Position numbers and translations under genes: made by a program
The notes under the pieces: generated by a model
The model's database searches: none
Told to the model about the DNA's origin: nothing
The model's input: only the letters and a program-made list of their open reading frames with translations
Assembly (NCBI GenBank): GCA_022605425.2
Contig: CM061254.1
Span: 496,001-560,000 of the forward strand
DNA length: 64,000 nt
Origin: Hamiltosporidium tvaerminnensis
Lineage: Eukaryota > Microsporidia > Dubosqiidae
Direction: 5' to 3'
In this document: in pieces, positions 54,601 through 64,000 of the stretch
Layout: the number at the start of each line of letters is the position of its first letter
Numbering within the stretch: the stretch's first letter is position 1

Positions 54601-55772
54601 AAATTTACAAACACAAAGGAAATGGGCTAAAGTCTTTGGATTTTTTTTATTCTACCGATTTGACTACGAAGTTAAGCATTATCAAGATGAAAAATATGAA
54701 AAACATCCATTTTAAAATACAACATTTATCTTTTGAATTAGACCGGAGAGATATATTAAATTCAACCTTGAATTCCATTTGCAAATTTGATAAAAAAAAT
54801 TTAAAAACCGATATTTGGCACATAAAATTTATATCTGAATTGGGAGAAGGTGTGGGCCTTAGTTATGATTTTTTGACTTTATTTGGAAGGGCAATTGATA
54901 AATGTCTATTTTTTGAATCATTCAAAAACTTAGATTTTTATGATATGTATAAGCTTAAACACGAAGATGACCAATATATAAAAAATTTTACTTTTATACT
55001 GGTCTAATTATGGCGAAAAGTATAATGATGAATGCAACTTTGGGATTCCAATTCATTGATTCCTTTATTTTTATCTACTCAAGGACAAATTTACAGTTGA
55101 GGATCTTAAACTCGTTGATAATGAATTCTATAGAAATATTATAAAATCTAGAGATGTAAAAAATATCTCATCACTTGAATTGACATACAGTATTTCTTTC
55201 GGTAATTCTGCAAATACTTTAGAATTTATTCCAGATGGTAGTAATATATCAGTTACCAATTCAAATATAGAAGATTATTTGCAGATAATTACAGAATTTA
55301 AACTTTTTAAGAATATGATTGTCTATTTAGAAGAATTGAAAAGAGGCTTTAAAGTTATTAGGATGATTATTTGAGTGATATTTTTACTTTGGAAGAGCTA
55401 AAACTGTTAATTGAGGGATTTGAAAAAATCGATGTTGATGCTTGGATTTCCGCGACGAAATATTCAAAAGAATTTCACATAAATCATAAAGTTATAATTT
55501 GGTTTTGGGAATTTATCCGAGAATCGTGTGTTGAAACACAGAAAAGGATTTTATATTTTGTGACTGGTCTTGAAAAAATACCAATAGGCGGATTTGATTC
55601 TTCCAAATTTCAAAGAAATCCCTTTACAATTGAATCATCAACTTCAATTAATTTACTTCCACGTTCCCAGACATGTATAAATTTACTTTTTATTCCATTA
55701 TATGAAGATAAGGAAACTTTAATTGATAAATTTCTTATCGCAATAGAATGTAAAGAATATGGCAGTATCTAA
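48671..55772 (+). pseudogene. Dead giant HECT ubiquitin ligase, Tom1/HUWE1/UPL1-like
   Basis: About 2,360 codons run in one direction but are cut by stops and shifts. The N-terminal part has LILIMKYTFGHELYDFNQSI ... ISYQALLFYNERF, like the armadillo-like DUF908 region of Tom1/HUWE1. The middle is helical with no sharp motif. The HECT domain occupies about 54800-55772: WHIKFISELGEGVGLSYDFL, LKLVDNEFYRNII, LEFIPDGSNISVTNSN, LSDIFTLEELKLLIEG, IDVDAWISATKYS, IIWFWEFI, YFVTGLEKIPIGGF and the catalytic Cys in LPRSQTCINLLFIPLY. Frame changes occur near 49270, 49740, 51942, 53527 (A-run), 54055, 55010-55080 and 55372. In-frame stops lie at 50250-50252 (TAG), 51156-51158 (TAA) and 53240-53242 (TAA). 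Since stops as well as homopolymer shifts are present, true decay is likelier than sequencing error alone. The intact family member would ubiquitinate ribosomal or chromatin substrates. Confidence 0.88.
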
Positions 55773-58700
55773 AGAAAAAAAAATTGCAAAATATTTCTAA
55801 CAAAAAGAAATTGATTTGATGAAATTTTTATTAAAAATTATTTAAATTTATTTTAAATTATTTGCATCTTGAAAATCTTTTTTTTTATGAGATATAACAT
55901 TTTTATTAATACATAATCATTCTTTTAGAGTTTTTGGATTTTTGAACGTAACTGTATTTAGATATTTCTTTGTGTGTTTATTCTTCTTCTGTATTCGAGT
56001 CCGGGGTCTAATTATACTTTCGACTTATGCACTATTTAAAAAAATTTTGTAATCTGTGTACTTAATAGCTTTTCTTTTATGTATTTTTAAATCATAAACC
56101 AATGGTTTATCTATATTTTGCATTCTGATGATACACCTTCGTATTGATTGGTATTTAGTCTTAATAGAATTTTCCTCTTAGACCCAAGTTATAGATTCGT
56201 TGTTTTAAGGTACTATCGAATAAATAATTGTTTCTATTTTTAGAAGCATTCCTGTTTTTTTAGAATACACTACAAAGTATTAAGTTACAATTTCATTCAG
56301 AATATCTCAAAAATAAATATCATAAAACTTCAATTATAATAACACATAAATGTTTTTTTAGATGAAAGTGTTCTAACATCTTTCCGTTTCATTAATTGAA
56401 GCGAACTTTGGTAAGAAATCTCGATCTCGGATACTATTTCTTTTTAATTCCTTGCTCAGATCATATCAGTCTTAATAATTAAATTGTACATTTGATCTGT
56501 ATCAGTGTCACCCTTCATTTCCAGATACCAATTTTCAAAAATTGCCGAAAAATTGGCTTGTAGCGCCCATCAAACCAGGATATATTTCCTTAAAAACCCG
56601 ACATATTCAATGATTCATCTTTTGATAAATCTATTATGGTAATGTGTCAACTTACTTTTAAAAATTAAATAATCTTCTGGGTGCTTTCTTAAATTTCTTC
56701 AATGATTGCATTTTCTTTCTACCAACCGGAATTTATTTCATTATAATGCAGACATACGACTATCGAATTTAAGATATACCATTTCCTGCTTTATAATATA
56801 AATGATTTTAACTACCTCATTATTCCTAGATTTGTATGGCTTAAATGATTTTTTTGTTCTTTCGAGGTATAATTTCACTATTCTAGTAACCACTAAATCT
56901 GTCTCATAGTTATACTACGCAATTATATATTTACTTTGTTAAAAAATTTCATGTTTCCGATAAAATTAACTCTTTTTTTCTAGAATGAACCTTGCGCTTT
57001 TCCCGTAAACATTTTTCTAAAATCTTTATAGATTATCATAATAATTGTCGTATTTCAAAACATCCTCTCATTTCATAGTGCTCGCTTTAGTTTATATAAT
57101 TACTAAAACAAAAAGATCATTTATAAAAACATATAGACTTGGTCAAAAAAATTACAAACATCTATAATATCAAGTAAAATCGAATAAATTTTGAGTTTTC
57201 TGGGTTTCTGTGTATTCTGATGGAATTTTTACAATTTCCGTCTTTTTAAATACATTGAATAATCTGTTTTTTATGGTGTTCTTGAATGCCAATATTTGTA
57301 AAACAGTTTGCGTGTATAAAAAAATAAAATATTTTTGACTTAAAGTCAAAATTTTTCAGTATATTTTATTTTGTTGTGCAGTTATGTATAGCATCTTAGA
57401 ATATTATGATGCAAAAATATAACATCAAAGATTTTATAACATATTTGCAATTACTCTTTTAATCATCTCTAAATGAACGTGCGGATGAACAGAAAAGCGC
57501 ATTAAACAGAAAACGTACTCGTTTGTAGTATAAAAATGACGAATTTTTTTTTTACAAAAAACCGGATAACATAATGTTAAGAATGATTTTCATGTTGTTA
57601 TTAGCAATCAAAATGATGATTAGAACAGAGTATGGAAGTGGCTACATTTTAATCACACGTACAATTGCTCTAACAAACAAACCTACCGTTTAGTGCCACC
57701 AGGTACCGTAAATGATTATGAAAATATATAGGTAAGTGTAGAAATATGGCTCTCAAAAGAATTGAAAGCACCAATTCCCAGCATATAAATTTTGCTTATA
57801 ATAATGGAAATATGGGATAAAATTGATTTTAACTCTATTCCTATAGCTCTAAAGAATTCGTTTTGCGTATGTGCTGATGATAAAACATATATAAATAGGT
57901 TTGTTACATAACTATACTATTTTAATAGTCAGAAACATGCGAGTAAATGAAAAAACAAACATATTAGAAGAAAGAGATTAAAGAAATAGAATAATGAATT
58001 TCTATTTTTTTTGATATTTTAAGATCTTTTTCTAGATTTTATTCATTTTTCGTGTTTATCTTGACATCTTAGGTCGAATTTTTTTATTTTTTTTAAATAT
58101 TTTAACATATTGGACCTATAATTTTATTTTATCTTATTATACATTATTTCCATAGTTAGCTAATCAATTATCTTCGAATTTCCTAAAATACTCTTTCCCG
58201 CCAAAAAAATGCAAAAATACATATTTTTTCAAATTACTCTCATCTTAATACAAACAGAAAATTTCACGTTGCTTATCATTAACCAATGATTAACCAAAAT
58301 AATGGGGCCGAAATGGGGGCTCATTTTAAATTACGACATTAACTAAGACGAAACAATCGAAGATTAAAAAACATATTAGATTCTAACACGAACTAATAGC
58401 TAAAATAACACTTTATTACATTGATGCAATGAATAAATAATTGTGATGATGGGTTTTAAACAATAAAAAATATGCCTTTTATTCCCCTGATTTTTATAAA
58501 ATGAAAACAACAGTTTTGAAAGTAAAATTGCCTTGATTTCAAATATTCGAATTAATTAATGATATCAAAAAACAATAAGACAAAAACACGGATCGTTTTA
58601 CTTCTCGTCAAATATGTTATTTTCTGCGTAAAAAAACTAATTATAATTTCATGAAAAATAAATTCTTCCTTAAATATATTCTAAACTCGATAAAATATTT

Positions 58701-58819
58701 ATACATCAGAAAGAATTTTATTTACAAACTACAGTTCATACGAAAAGTAATTTTTTAAAGCATTCTATCTCATAAACCAATTCAATGACTATACAAATTT
58801 TGAAAACCTAACAGTGTAA
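55773..58819. other. 3-kb AT-rich region with traces of an old RLE retrotransposon
   Basis: No intact gene is seen. Between about 55960 and 57000 the minus strand follows, in order, weak traces of the 3' part of the RLE family. Examples are ttctgtattcgagtccgggg (tail), ttttaaggtactatcgaata (like tttttaagtactatagactg), ttgaagcgaactttggtaag (like tgaagtgaatcttgggaag) and actacctcattattcctaga (like accacttcattatgccgtct). The divergence is far above that of the other copies. A hairpin-forming sequence lies at about 57315-57370. The rest is featureless. Confidence 0.45.
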
Positions 58820-59510
58820 TCTATTCCTACATGACATAAATGCAGTTCTAACCTTAACATGAGAAAGTGATCCCCTGAATCTCCATCAGTATCTCCTAAG
58901 ATACTACATCTCAAACCTTTTCATCCAAAAAGTGGGTGGAACCGGAAAATGTGCGAAACATTTGCCTAGAGTTCGTTAATGCATGTTACATAGAGTATGA
59001 TCACAGGCTAAAACCTACCCTGAATCCCTCTAGATTATGCAGTATTCCCGCCTGCTCAAAAATTTCCGAACTAAATATACTTTAATTTATGATGCATCTC
59101 GGCGACTTAAATAGATGTATCAAGATGCTCATTATCATGCCAACATTTATAACCAGCTACTTAATATTTATGGCTTTCTATAAAGAAGTTTTTTCCGTAT
59201 TTCCTATTGGGATAATATTTTAACCCGAGTGAGAAAGGCTATGTTTTCTTGTATTTATATGACAATTATCTATTAGTTCAGCTGTTGTTCCTAATCCAGT
59301 TCTTTAAAAACAAAACCAATATCTTTACAGTAATAAGTTAACTGTTTTGTATATTTTCTCGTTCATATCAAATTCCAACCCAACAACCGAAAATTTATTG
59401 CGGCTTTCATTTCTTTTAATGGTCAAACAACGATCTAACACCGATTCTACACAACAATTGACAAGCAGATCGTTTTTAACGAGGCTATTCTCTCTTCAAA
59501 ATGAAACTAA
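58820..59510 (-). mobile_element. Internally deleted non-autonomous LINE derivative, copy 5
   Basis: On the minus strand gcttgtcaattgttgtgtag and gaccattaaaagaaatgaaa (5' part), cctttctcactcgggttaaa and ctggttataaatgttggcat, then ttaacgaactctagg, gagatgtagtatcttagg and gttaaggttagaactgcat (3' part) follow copy 1 in order. Its 5' ~330 bp (59180-59505) is part of the inverted duplication and matches 27400-27724; beyond 59141 it departs from that copy and is closer to the family consensus. Confidence 0.8.
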
Positions 59511-59671
59511 TGATAGAATAAAAAAAATACAAAAATTATAAAAAATTTATTCTTAATAATTGTACAAAAATACCCTCTTATAATATACATAGCTATTATT
59601 ACATTAAAAATTTATAAGATTCTTTAATTACATTACTCTTGGCTTAATAACTCTTTTTATACATTTTTTAC

Positions 59672-61357
59672 TTAAGATCTTCCTTCATATTCGTCCATCA
59701 TTTTTGTATAAAATTCTACTTTCTTTATATTTCCTATTTCATTATAATACTCACATAGAAAAACACAAATCTTATAAATATCCTCTTTCCTTTCTTTAGA
59801 CTCATCAACATATTTTTCATAATAAATTACTGCTTCATAATATCTTTTTTCGTTTTTATAAAGATCAGCTATCATTAAATACCCATCAATATCCCCTAAG
59901 GTGGTAGCTTTTAAAAAACAAGAAACAGATTCTTCAATAGAATTACAAAGTAATTTTACCTGTCCAAGACATAACCATATATAAGAATCATCTGGTTTTA
60001 ATTCAGAAGCTTTTATATAAAAATATGAAGAATATTCTTTTAAAGAAAGTGATAAATATACTTTTCCTAATCCATACCATGCTCTATAATCAGTTTTATT
60101 ATATTTTAATGCTTTATTGTAACTGTAAATAGCCATATTATATTCTTTTAATTCCATATATTCGTGTCCAATCAGGGTATAAACAGAAGTAAAAGTAGGT
60201 GAAAAAGTAATAGCCTTTTTAAAATATTCTATAGCATTTTCATGGTTACCTTTTAATGAGTAATAGTTAGCTATAACACACATTGTTTCAGGTCTTTCTG
60301 GATTTAATTCTACACATTTTGTTGTGAGACTTGCTAGTTGTTTTATATCATTTTTTATATATAAAATATTAGAAAAAAGATCGTAAAAATCCAAATTTAA
60401 AGGAAAATTATTTTGTATAAAATTGAATAGAAGAATACTTTTATCAAATTCTTTTAAATAATAGAAAGTGGCTGCAAGAAGTGCAATTTTAAATGGAATA
60501 GTATTATAGTTATTTATATTAATCGATTCGTTAGATTTTTCTAGTTTTTCAGTTGAATACGTTTTATTATAATTTGTTTCTTTATTATAATTAATCATTT
60601 CTTCATTAGAATATATTTTATTATTATCAATTATTTCTAATGAATTTTCTTCTAAATATTTCATTTCATTAAAATTAAAATTTATCTCTGATGTGTTTAT
60701 ATCAAATTTGTTTTTTATTTCAAAATTATTATTTTCTTGTGATGGATTTATTGATAGAATAAGTTGAAGAGAACTTATAAGAAACTTTATAGAATTTTTA
60801 AGTAGGTTAGAAGGGTTGATAGAATGTGTATAGGAATACAGTACAAATATATGAAATATTGGGGTGTGTGGTATTTCCAATAAAGATATATCACTATATA
60901 AAAGAAGTAAGTAGGGGTCCCAGAAATATGGATTTATATTAATACAACGACATAAAATTTTTTCTTTATGTTTCTGTTTATTTGTACATAGGGCATGTAT
61001 ATAAAGAAGATAAGAATCTGTAGGTGGTGGTGTATTATGAACAATAAATGATTTCAAACCTTGTCTCTCTCTATCTTTGTATAAAGATATGTTTCTATAA
61101 TAGTTGTATATTGGAGTACAACAATTACAAAATATAATTTCTTCTGGATATTTTTTACTTTCTATACACAATAAAAAACCATAAAGTTTTCTGTATTCTT
61201 TTACTTCAAATAATGATTTACAATATATTTCTTTATCTGTATAAGAAATTGTTATTGGAGTTGAGAATCCTATTTTTGTAATAAATTGAATTGAATTGTT
61301 CAAAGATCTTTTATAAAGATCTATTAAAGTTTGTTGTAATGGTTTCTGTTCTAACAT
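59672..61357 (-). CDS. CDC23: APC/C subunit Cdc23/APC8 (TPR protein), copy B
   Basis: This intact 561-residue duplicate of the gene at 25528-27195 encodes the same TPR scaffold of the anaphase-promoting complex. All diagnostic blocks are present (RPETMCVIANYYSLKGNHE; LIGHEYMELKEYNMAIYSY; DYRAWYGLGKVY). It carries six residues (EIKNKF, around 212-217) missing from copy A. Other differences are Asn for Tyr, His for Leu, Ser for Asn and Leu for Pro in the N-terminal third, Thr for Asn in the linker, and Ser for Cys and Asp for Glu near the end. No stops or shifts occur. It keeps its own CCCC tract before the ATG and lacks the retrotransposon that sits upstream of copy A. This may be the original, but the sequence alone cannot decide. 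Confidence 0.92.
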   Translation of the reverse strand: MLEQKPLQQTLIDLYKRSLNNSIQFITKIGFSTPITISYTDKEIYCKSLFEVKEYRKLYGFLLCIESKKYPEEIIFCNCCTPIYNYYRNISLYKDRERQGLKSFIVHNTPPPTDSYLLYIHALCTNKQKHKEKILCRCININPYFWDPYLLLLYSDISLLEIPHTPIFHIFVLYSYTHSINPSNLLKNSIKFLISSLQLILSINPSQENNNFEIKNKFDINTSEINFNFNEMKYLEENSLEIIDNNKIYSNEEMINYNKETNYNKTYSTEKLEKSNESININNYNTIPFKIALLAATFYYLKEFDKSILLFNFIQNNFPLNLDFYDLFSNILYIKNDIKQLASLTTKCVELNPERPETMCVIANYYSLKGNHENAIEYFKKAITFSPTFTSVYTLIGHEYMELKEYNMAIYSYNKALKYNKTDYRAWYGLGKVYLSLSLKEYSSYFYIKASELKPDDSYIWLCLGQVKLLCNSIEESVSCFLKATTLGDIDGYLMIADLYKNEKRYYEAVIYYEKYVDESKERKEDIYKICVFLCEYYNEIGNIKKVEFYTKMMDEYEGRS

Positions 61358-61361
61358 ATAA

Positions 61362-61365
61362 GGGG
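61362..61365 (-). promoter_or_regulatory. CCCC motif upstream of CDC23 copy B
   Basis: Minus-strand AAACCCCTTATATG puts CCCC 4 nt before the start; copy A has CCCCC at the same place. Confidence 0.5.
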
Positions 61366-61441
61366 TTTTTAATGATCCTAAATAAAATGCTGAACGAAAA
61401 CCAATGAGGTATATAAATGATTATAGAAAAAAATAGGATTT

Positions 61442-63560
61442 GTGAAACCCAAAAATATTAAAATTATGATAGAAAGCAAAAAACTGTATAAAAGTTGGAA
61501 TATAATGAAAAACCATTATGAATGCATAATGAAGAATCCCCTATCTTTCTTCTATTACGTATAAAAAACACATTCATTTAACTTCAAACATGTAATAACA
61601 CAAATAATTATAACATTGACACCTTCAAATTGTTTGAAACATATCCCCTCGCTTCTCTCAAAGTCTTTTTGTCAAGCTATGTGTGATATAAGAACCATCT
61701 ATTACTATGTTCATTCTTGAAGATAACAGGTTAATATAATTACAAAAAATAATTGATTTTTTAACGCGATATGTACGATTAAGTTCGATTTGTGTTTATT
61801 GAGACCAGAACTGCTTTTAAAAAACCAGAAAGAGCCGCAGTAAGATCTAAATTCGATTCAATAAGAAATTTTCATCTGAAGTAATTGTAGTATGGTAAAA
61901 AGATATATCATAAAATTGATCAAAAATGAATATGGATTAGATATAAAATGAAGAACGACGTAAATTAGTAATTATTTAAATTTACCATATAACCAATCGA
62001 TACCGCTTATACATACTCTTAAGTGATAAGTATTTAAGAAATAAAAATAATCGCTATAAAAATAATTGGAAATGTGGCGGTCAAAACTCAAAGGTCTCTT
62101 CTTAACGAGTTTGAACTTAGTAAAGGTTCAAATTTCATTGATCAAATGGCCTATAAAAATACAAACTTTCATAATTCTGGATTAATTGCGCTTACCCGCA
62201 TATTATAAAAGCTGAGCAATATTTCTATAACGAAAAGCAAATTACGAGAGTTTAGATAGGCTCGGAAAGAAAAATCCAAAGAAAAATTTCCAGTTAGTTC
62301 TTATTTAGGCTTTAAATGGGATTCGGAAAAGAGAAGACATAGGCTATAGTTAAACCGAATGGCTTCTAGAAAATACTCCAAGAGTTAGAGTCAATTTCTA
62401 TTCAGAACAATACGATTTCTGTAGAATGATACCAAAATGAATATAGTTTGAATTTTTATGTTAAAAGCATATATTTAAGAGTTTTAAATGCCGCCTAAAC
62501 GAAAATTGAAAGTTTGGGCTATTTCTGGATTTATATTTTTGTTAGCTATCTGATAATTTCAAACCATAGAATATGCTTGATTTTGATGAAATTGTGTGTT
62601 TTTGAAAAATATAATCAAACGTTCTAATATGATGAGGAGAAATACATTTCATATTAGATGATTAACTATCAACATTTTCACCAGTTGATGAGTTTAGAAA
62701 TATCATTAGTCAGATTATCACTAATTAGCTACGTGAATTAATGTTATTTTAAACATTTAAATCAAGAAACCTAGTAATTTTCACAACTGTCTTTATGATA
62801 TTGTAACAGTTATATGTTTATAAAGCCCCTGTTTCTTTCTAGCTCTACTGCTGTTTTGTATTTTATACAAAGTAACATGAAAAAAAGCTCTGAATATAGA
62901 CCAAACACATAGATTTCAACCTTCTATAAATTGATTTTAAAGTATGAAACAGAAGCGTTTGGTTAAGAGGAAAGGTGAAAATAGTTTAGATAAAATAAAT
63001 CTGTAACGTTAAAAACTATCCAATGGTACAACTGAACAAGATATCTTACAAAATCTTCGAAATTGCCGACTTCGAGACTAGATTAGCATGCATCTTATTT
63101 TTTGAATAATATTAGATGGTGCTGCTTAAAAAATTCTCAATTGAAATAAAAATGCCTTGAAAACTAGATAAATCGGCGAAGTTTTAATTCAACCGTGGGT
63201 TGTTTTCTCTCCTGCAAGGAAAGGAAGAAGCTATAAAAAAAGGGTTTTCGAGAATATTAAGATGTTTTAAGGCAAAATTATTCCCTTTGTAATCATATTA
63301 AAGCAAATTAAGGTGAAAACTTAATGTCTTGAAAAAAGGCTGTTCAATTTATCATCCATATTTTATAAAATTTTCTGAAATCTTGAACCTTTCTGATATA
63401 ATTCTGAAATTTGTTGATGCAGTCTTATATAGGGTTTTTAGATCAATATAATAATCCTTGCAATCAATATAATAATCTTTTTTAAAAAATAATAATTGGA
63501 AAAAAAAATTTAAAAAATAGAAATTTAAAAAATAAAATTTTAAGTAGTACTTTAGATTTA
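61442..63560. other. 2.1-kb AT-rich region, no gene seen
   Basis: No open frame with recognisable motifs, no tandem array and no tRNA. A short direct repeat (caatataataatc) occurs near 63443-63479, just before the transposase remnant. Confidence 0.4.
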
Positions 63561-64000
63561 TTATTCAAGAATCACTTGCCTTACTTCAGCCTTTTGCGAA
63601 TATCCTAACATTTTACGGTAAAAAGAACTACAATGTTCTCCCGTGATCTCATTAAATTTTTCACAAATTAATATTCTCAAATGAGGCTCAGTACGAGCAC
63701 CACCTCGAATTACTTTATTTTTCTAGACTGATAATACATTCTCAATTGGATTAAGAAATGGAGAGTAAGGTGGAAGATATTTTATTCGATACGAAGCAAT
63801 TTCCTCATCATCATTCAATCCACGATAGTGATGAATTCTCGCATTGTCCATTACAAATATTGGAGTCAAAATTCCTTGCCTTTGACAGCTTTCATAAATC
63901 TCTTTAATAAATAATTTGAAATCCTCACCATTTACGGCTCTCTCATGAATCTTATGGTATATCATACCATATTTGTTCATTGCTGCGACTACTGAAATAT
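63561..64000 (-). pseudogene. C-terminal part of a Tc1/mariner-IS630-like (DDE_3) transposase, truncated by the window
   Basis: The minus-strand frame enters from beyond 64000 (ISVVAAMNKYGMIYHKIHER), followed by VMDNARIHH (second catalytic Asp) and KYLPPYSPFLNPIENV (the DD-E third acidic residue). It then meets TAG at 63723-63725, where relatives have Trp (the following residues KN agree), and continues in frame to EVRQVILE with TAA at 63561-63563. The downstream part (EKFNEITGEHCSSFYRKMLGY) is a normal C-terminus for this family, so a single TGG to TAG change separates the halves. The first catalytic Asp, the DNA-binding domain and the left end are outside the window. No inverted repeat was found at the right end. 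Confidence 0.85.

Larger units (their letters stand above)
59141..61441. repeat. Arm B of the 2.3-kb inverted segmental duplication
   Basis: This is the inverted partner of 25435-27724. The arms are separated by about 31 kb. Differences are few single substitutions plus an 18-bp indel in the CDC23 linker, so the duplication is recent relative to most transposon copies here. Confidence 0.93.

Noticed and set aside
48671-55772. Programmed frameshifting, stop recoding or introns to rescue the giant HECT gene
   Set aside because: At least ten breaks of mixed type (different stops, shifts in both directions, mostly no GTAAGT nearby) cannot be explained by one mechanism. Decay is simpler.

Overview
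The window looks like a piece of a microsporidian nuclear genome, of the large, AT-rich, transposon-laden kind. The evidence is the mix of intact eukaryotic core genes (NEDD8, UBA3, CDC23/APC8, CAF-1 subunit B, RPS26), three very short spliceosomal introns (21, 31 and 32 nt, all starting GTAAGT and ending AG, one of them directly after the start ATG of a ribosomal protein gene), CCC tracts just upstream of start codons, Lys/Asn-rich proteins and shortened family members. The species cannot be named from sequence alone. Hamiltosporidium-like or Nosema-like genomes would fit, but this is inference.

Layout. 1-630: C-terminal part of a gene that may be Cdt1. 589-2690: a field of AT-rich minisatellites, one of which carries the tail sequence of a retrotransposon found elsewhere in the window. 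2785-3797 (-): UBA3, the catalytic subunit of the NEDD8 E1, with a 32-nt intron. 4262-4945: an internally deleted LINE derivative. 5316-7697: an intact LRR-like protein. 9060-12960: a decayed APE-type LINE. 13980-15533: CAF-1 subunit B (Cac2). 16786-16977 (-): a possible mini-MPP6. 20262-25430: two head-to-tail copies of an RLE-type (R4/Dong- or R2-like) non-LTR retrotransposon. 25528-27195: CDC23/APC8. 27390-29560: LINE derivative plus an RLE-element fragment. 29650-29945: a GC-richer retroelement-like tail. 30560-32480 (-): a dead LRR-family gene. 34917-35274 (-): RPS26. 36748-42622: a dead Rsp5/NEDD4-like HECT ligase split by a complete 3.8-kb RLE element with target-site duplication. 43298-43552 (-): NEDD8. 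43770-43851 (-): tRNA-Leu(UAG). 43948-48320 (-): another RLE element carrying a nested Merlin-like DNA transposon. 48671-55772: a dead giant Tom1/HUWE1-like HECT ligase. 58820-61441: inverted duplicate of the CDC23 segment with part of its neighbouring repeat. 63561-64000 (-): end of a Tc1/mariner-IS630-like transposase.

Functional reading. The intact genes include both the NEDD8 modifier and its activating enzyme, and an APC/C subunit present twice, while two different HECT E3 ligases are broken. The NEDD8 gene ends exactly at the mature Gly-Gly, and UBA3 stops directly after its last zinc cysteine, so it appears to lack the E2-recruiting ubiquitin-fold domain. This suggests a stripped-down neddylation pathway. 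Much of the remaining DNA is transposon-derived or satellite, and several insertion histories can be read directly from target-site duplications and empty sites.
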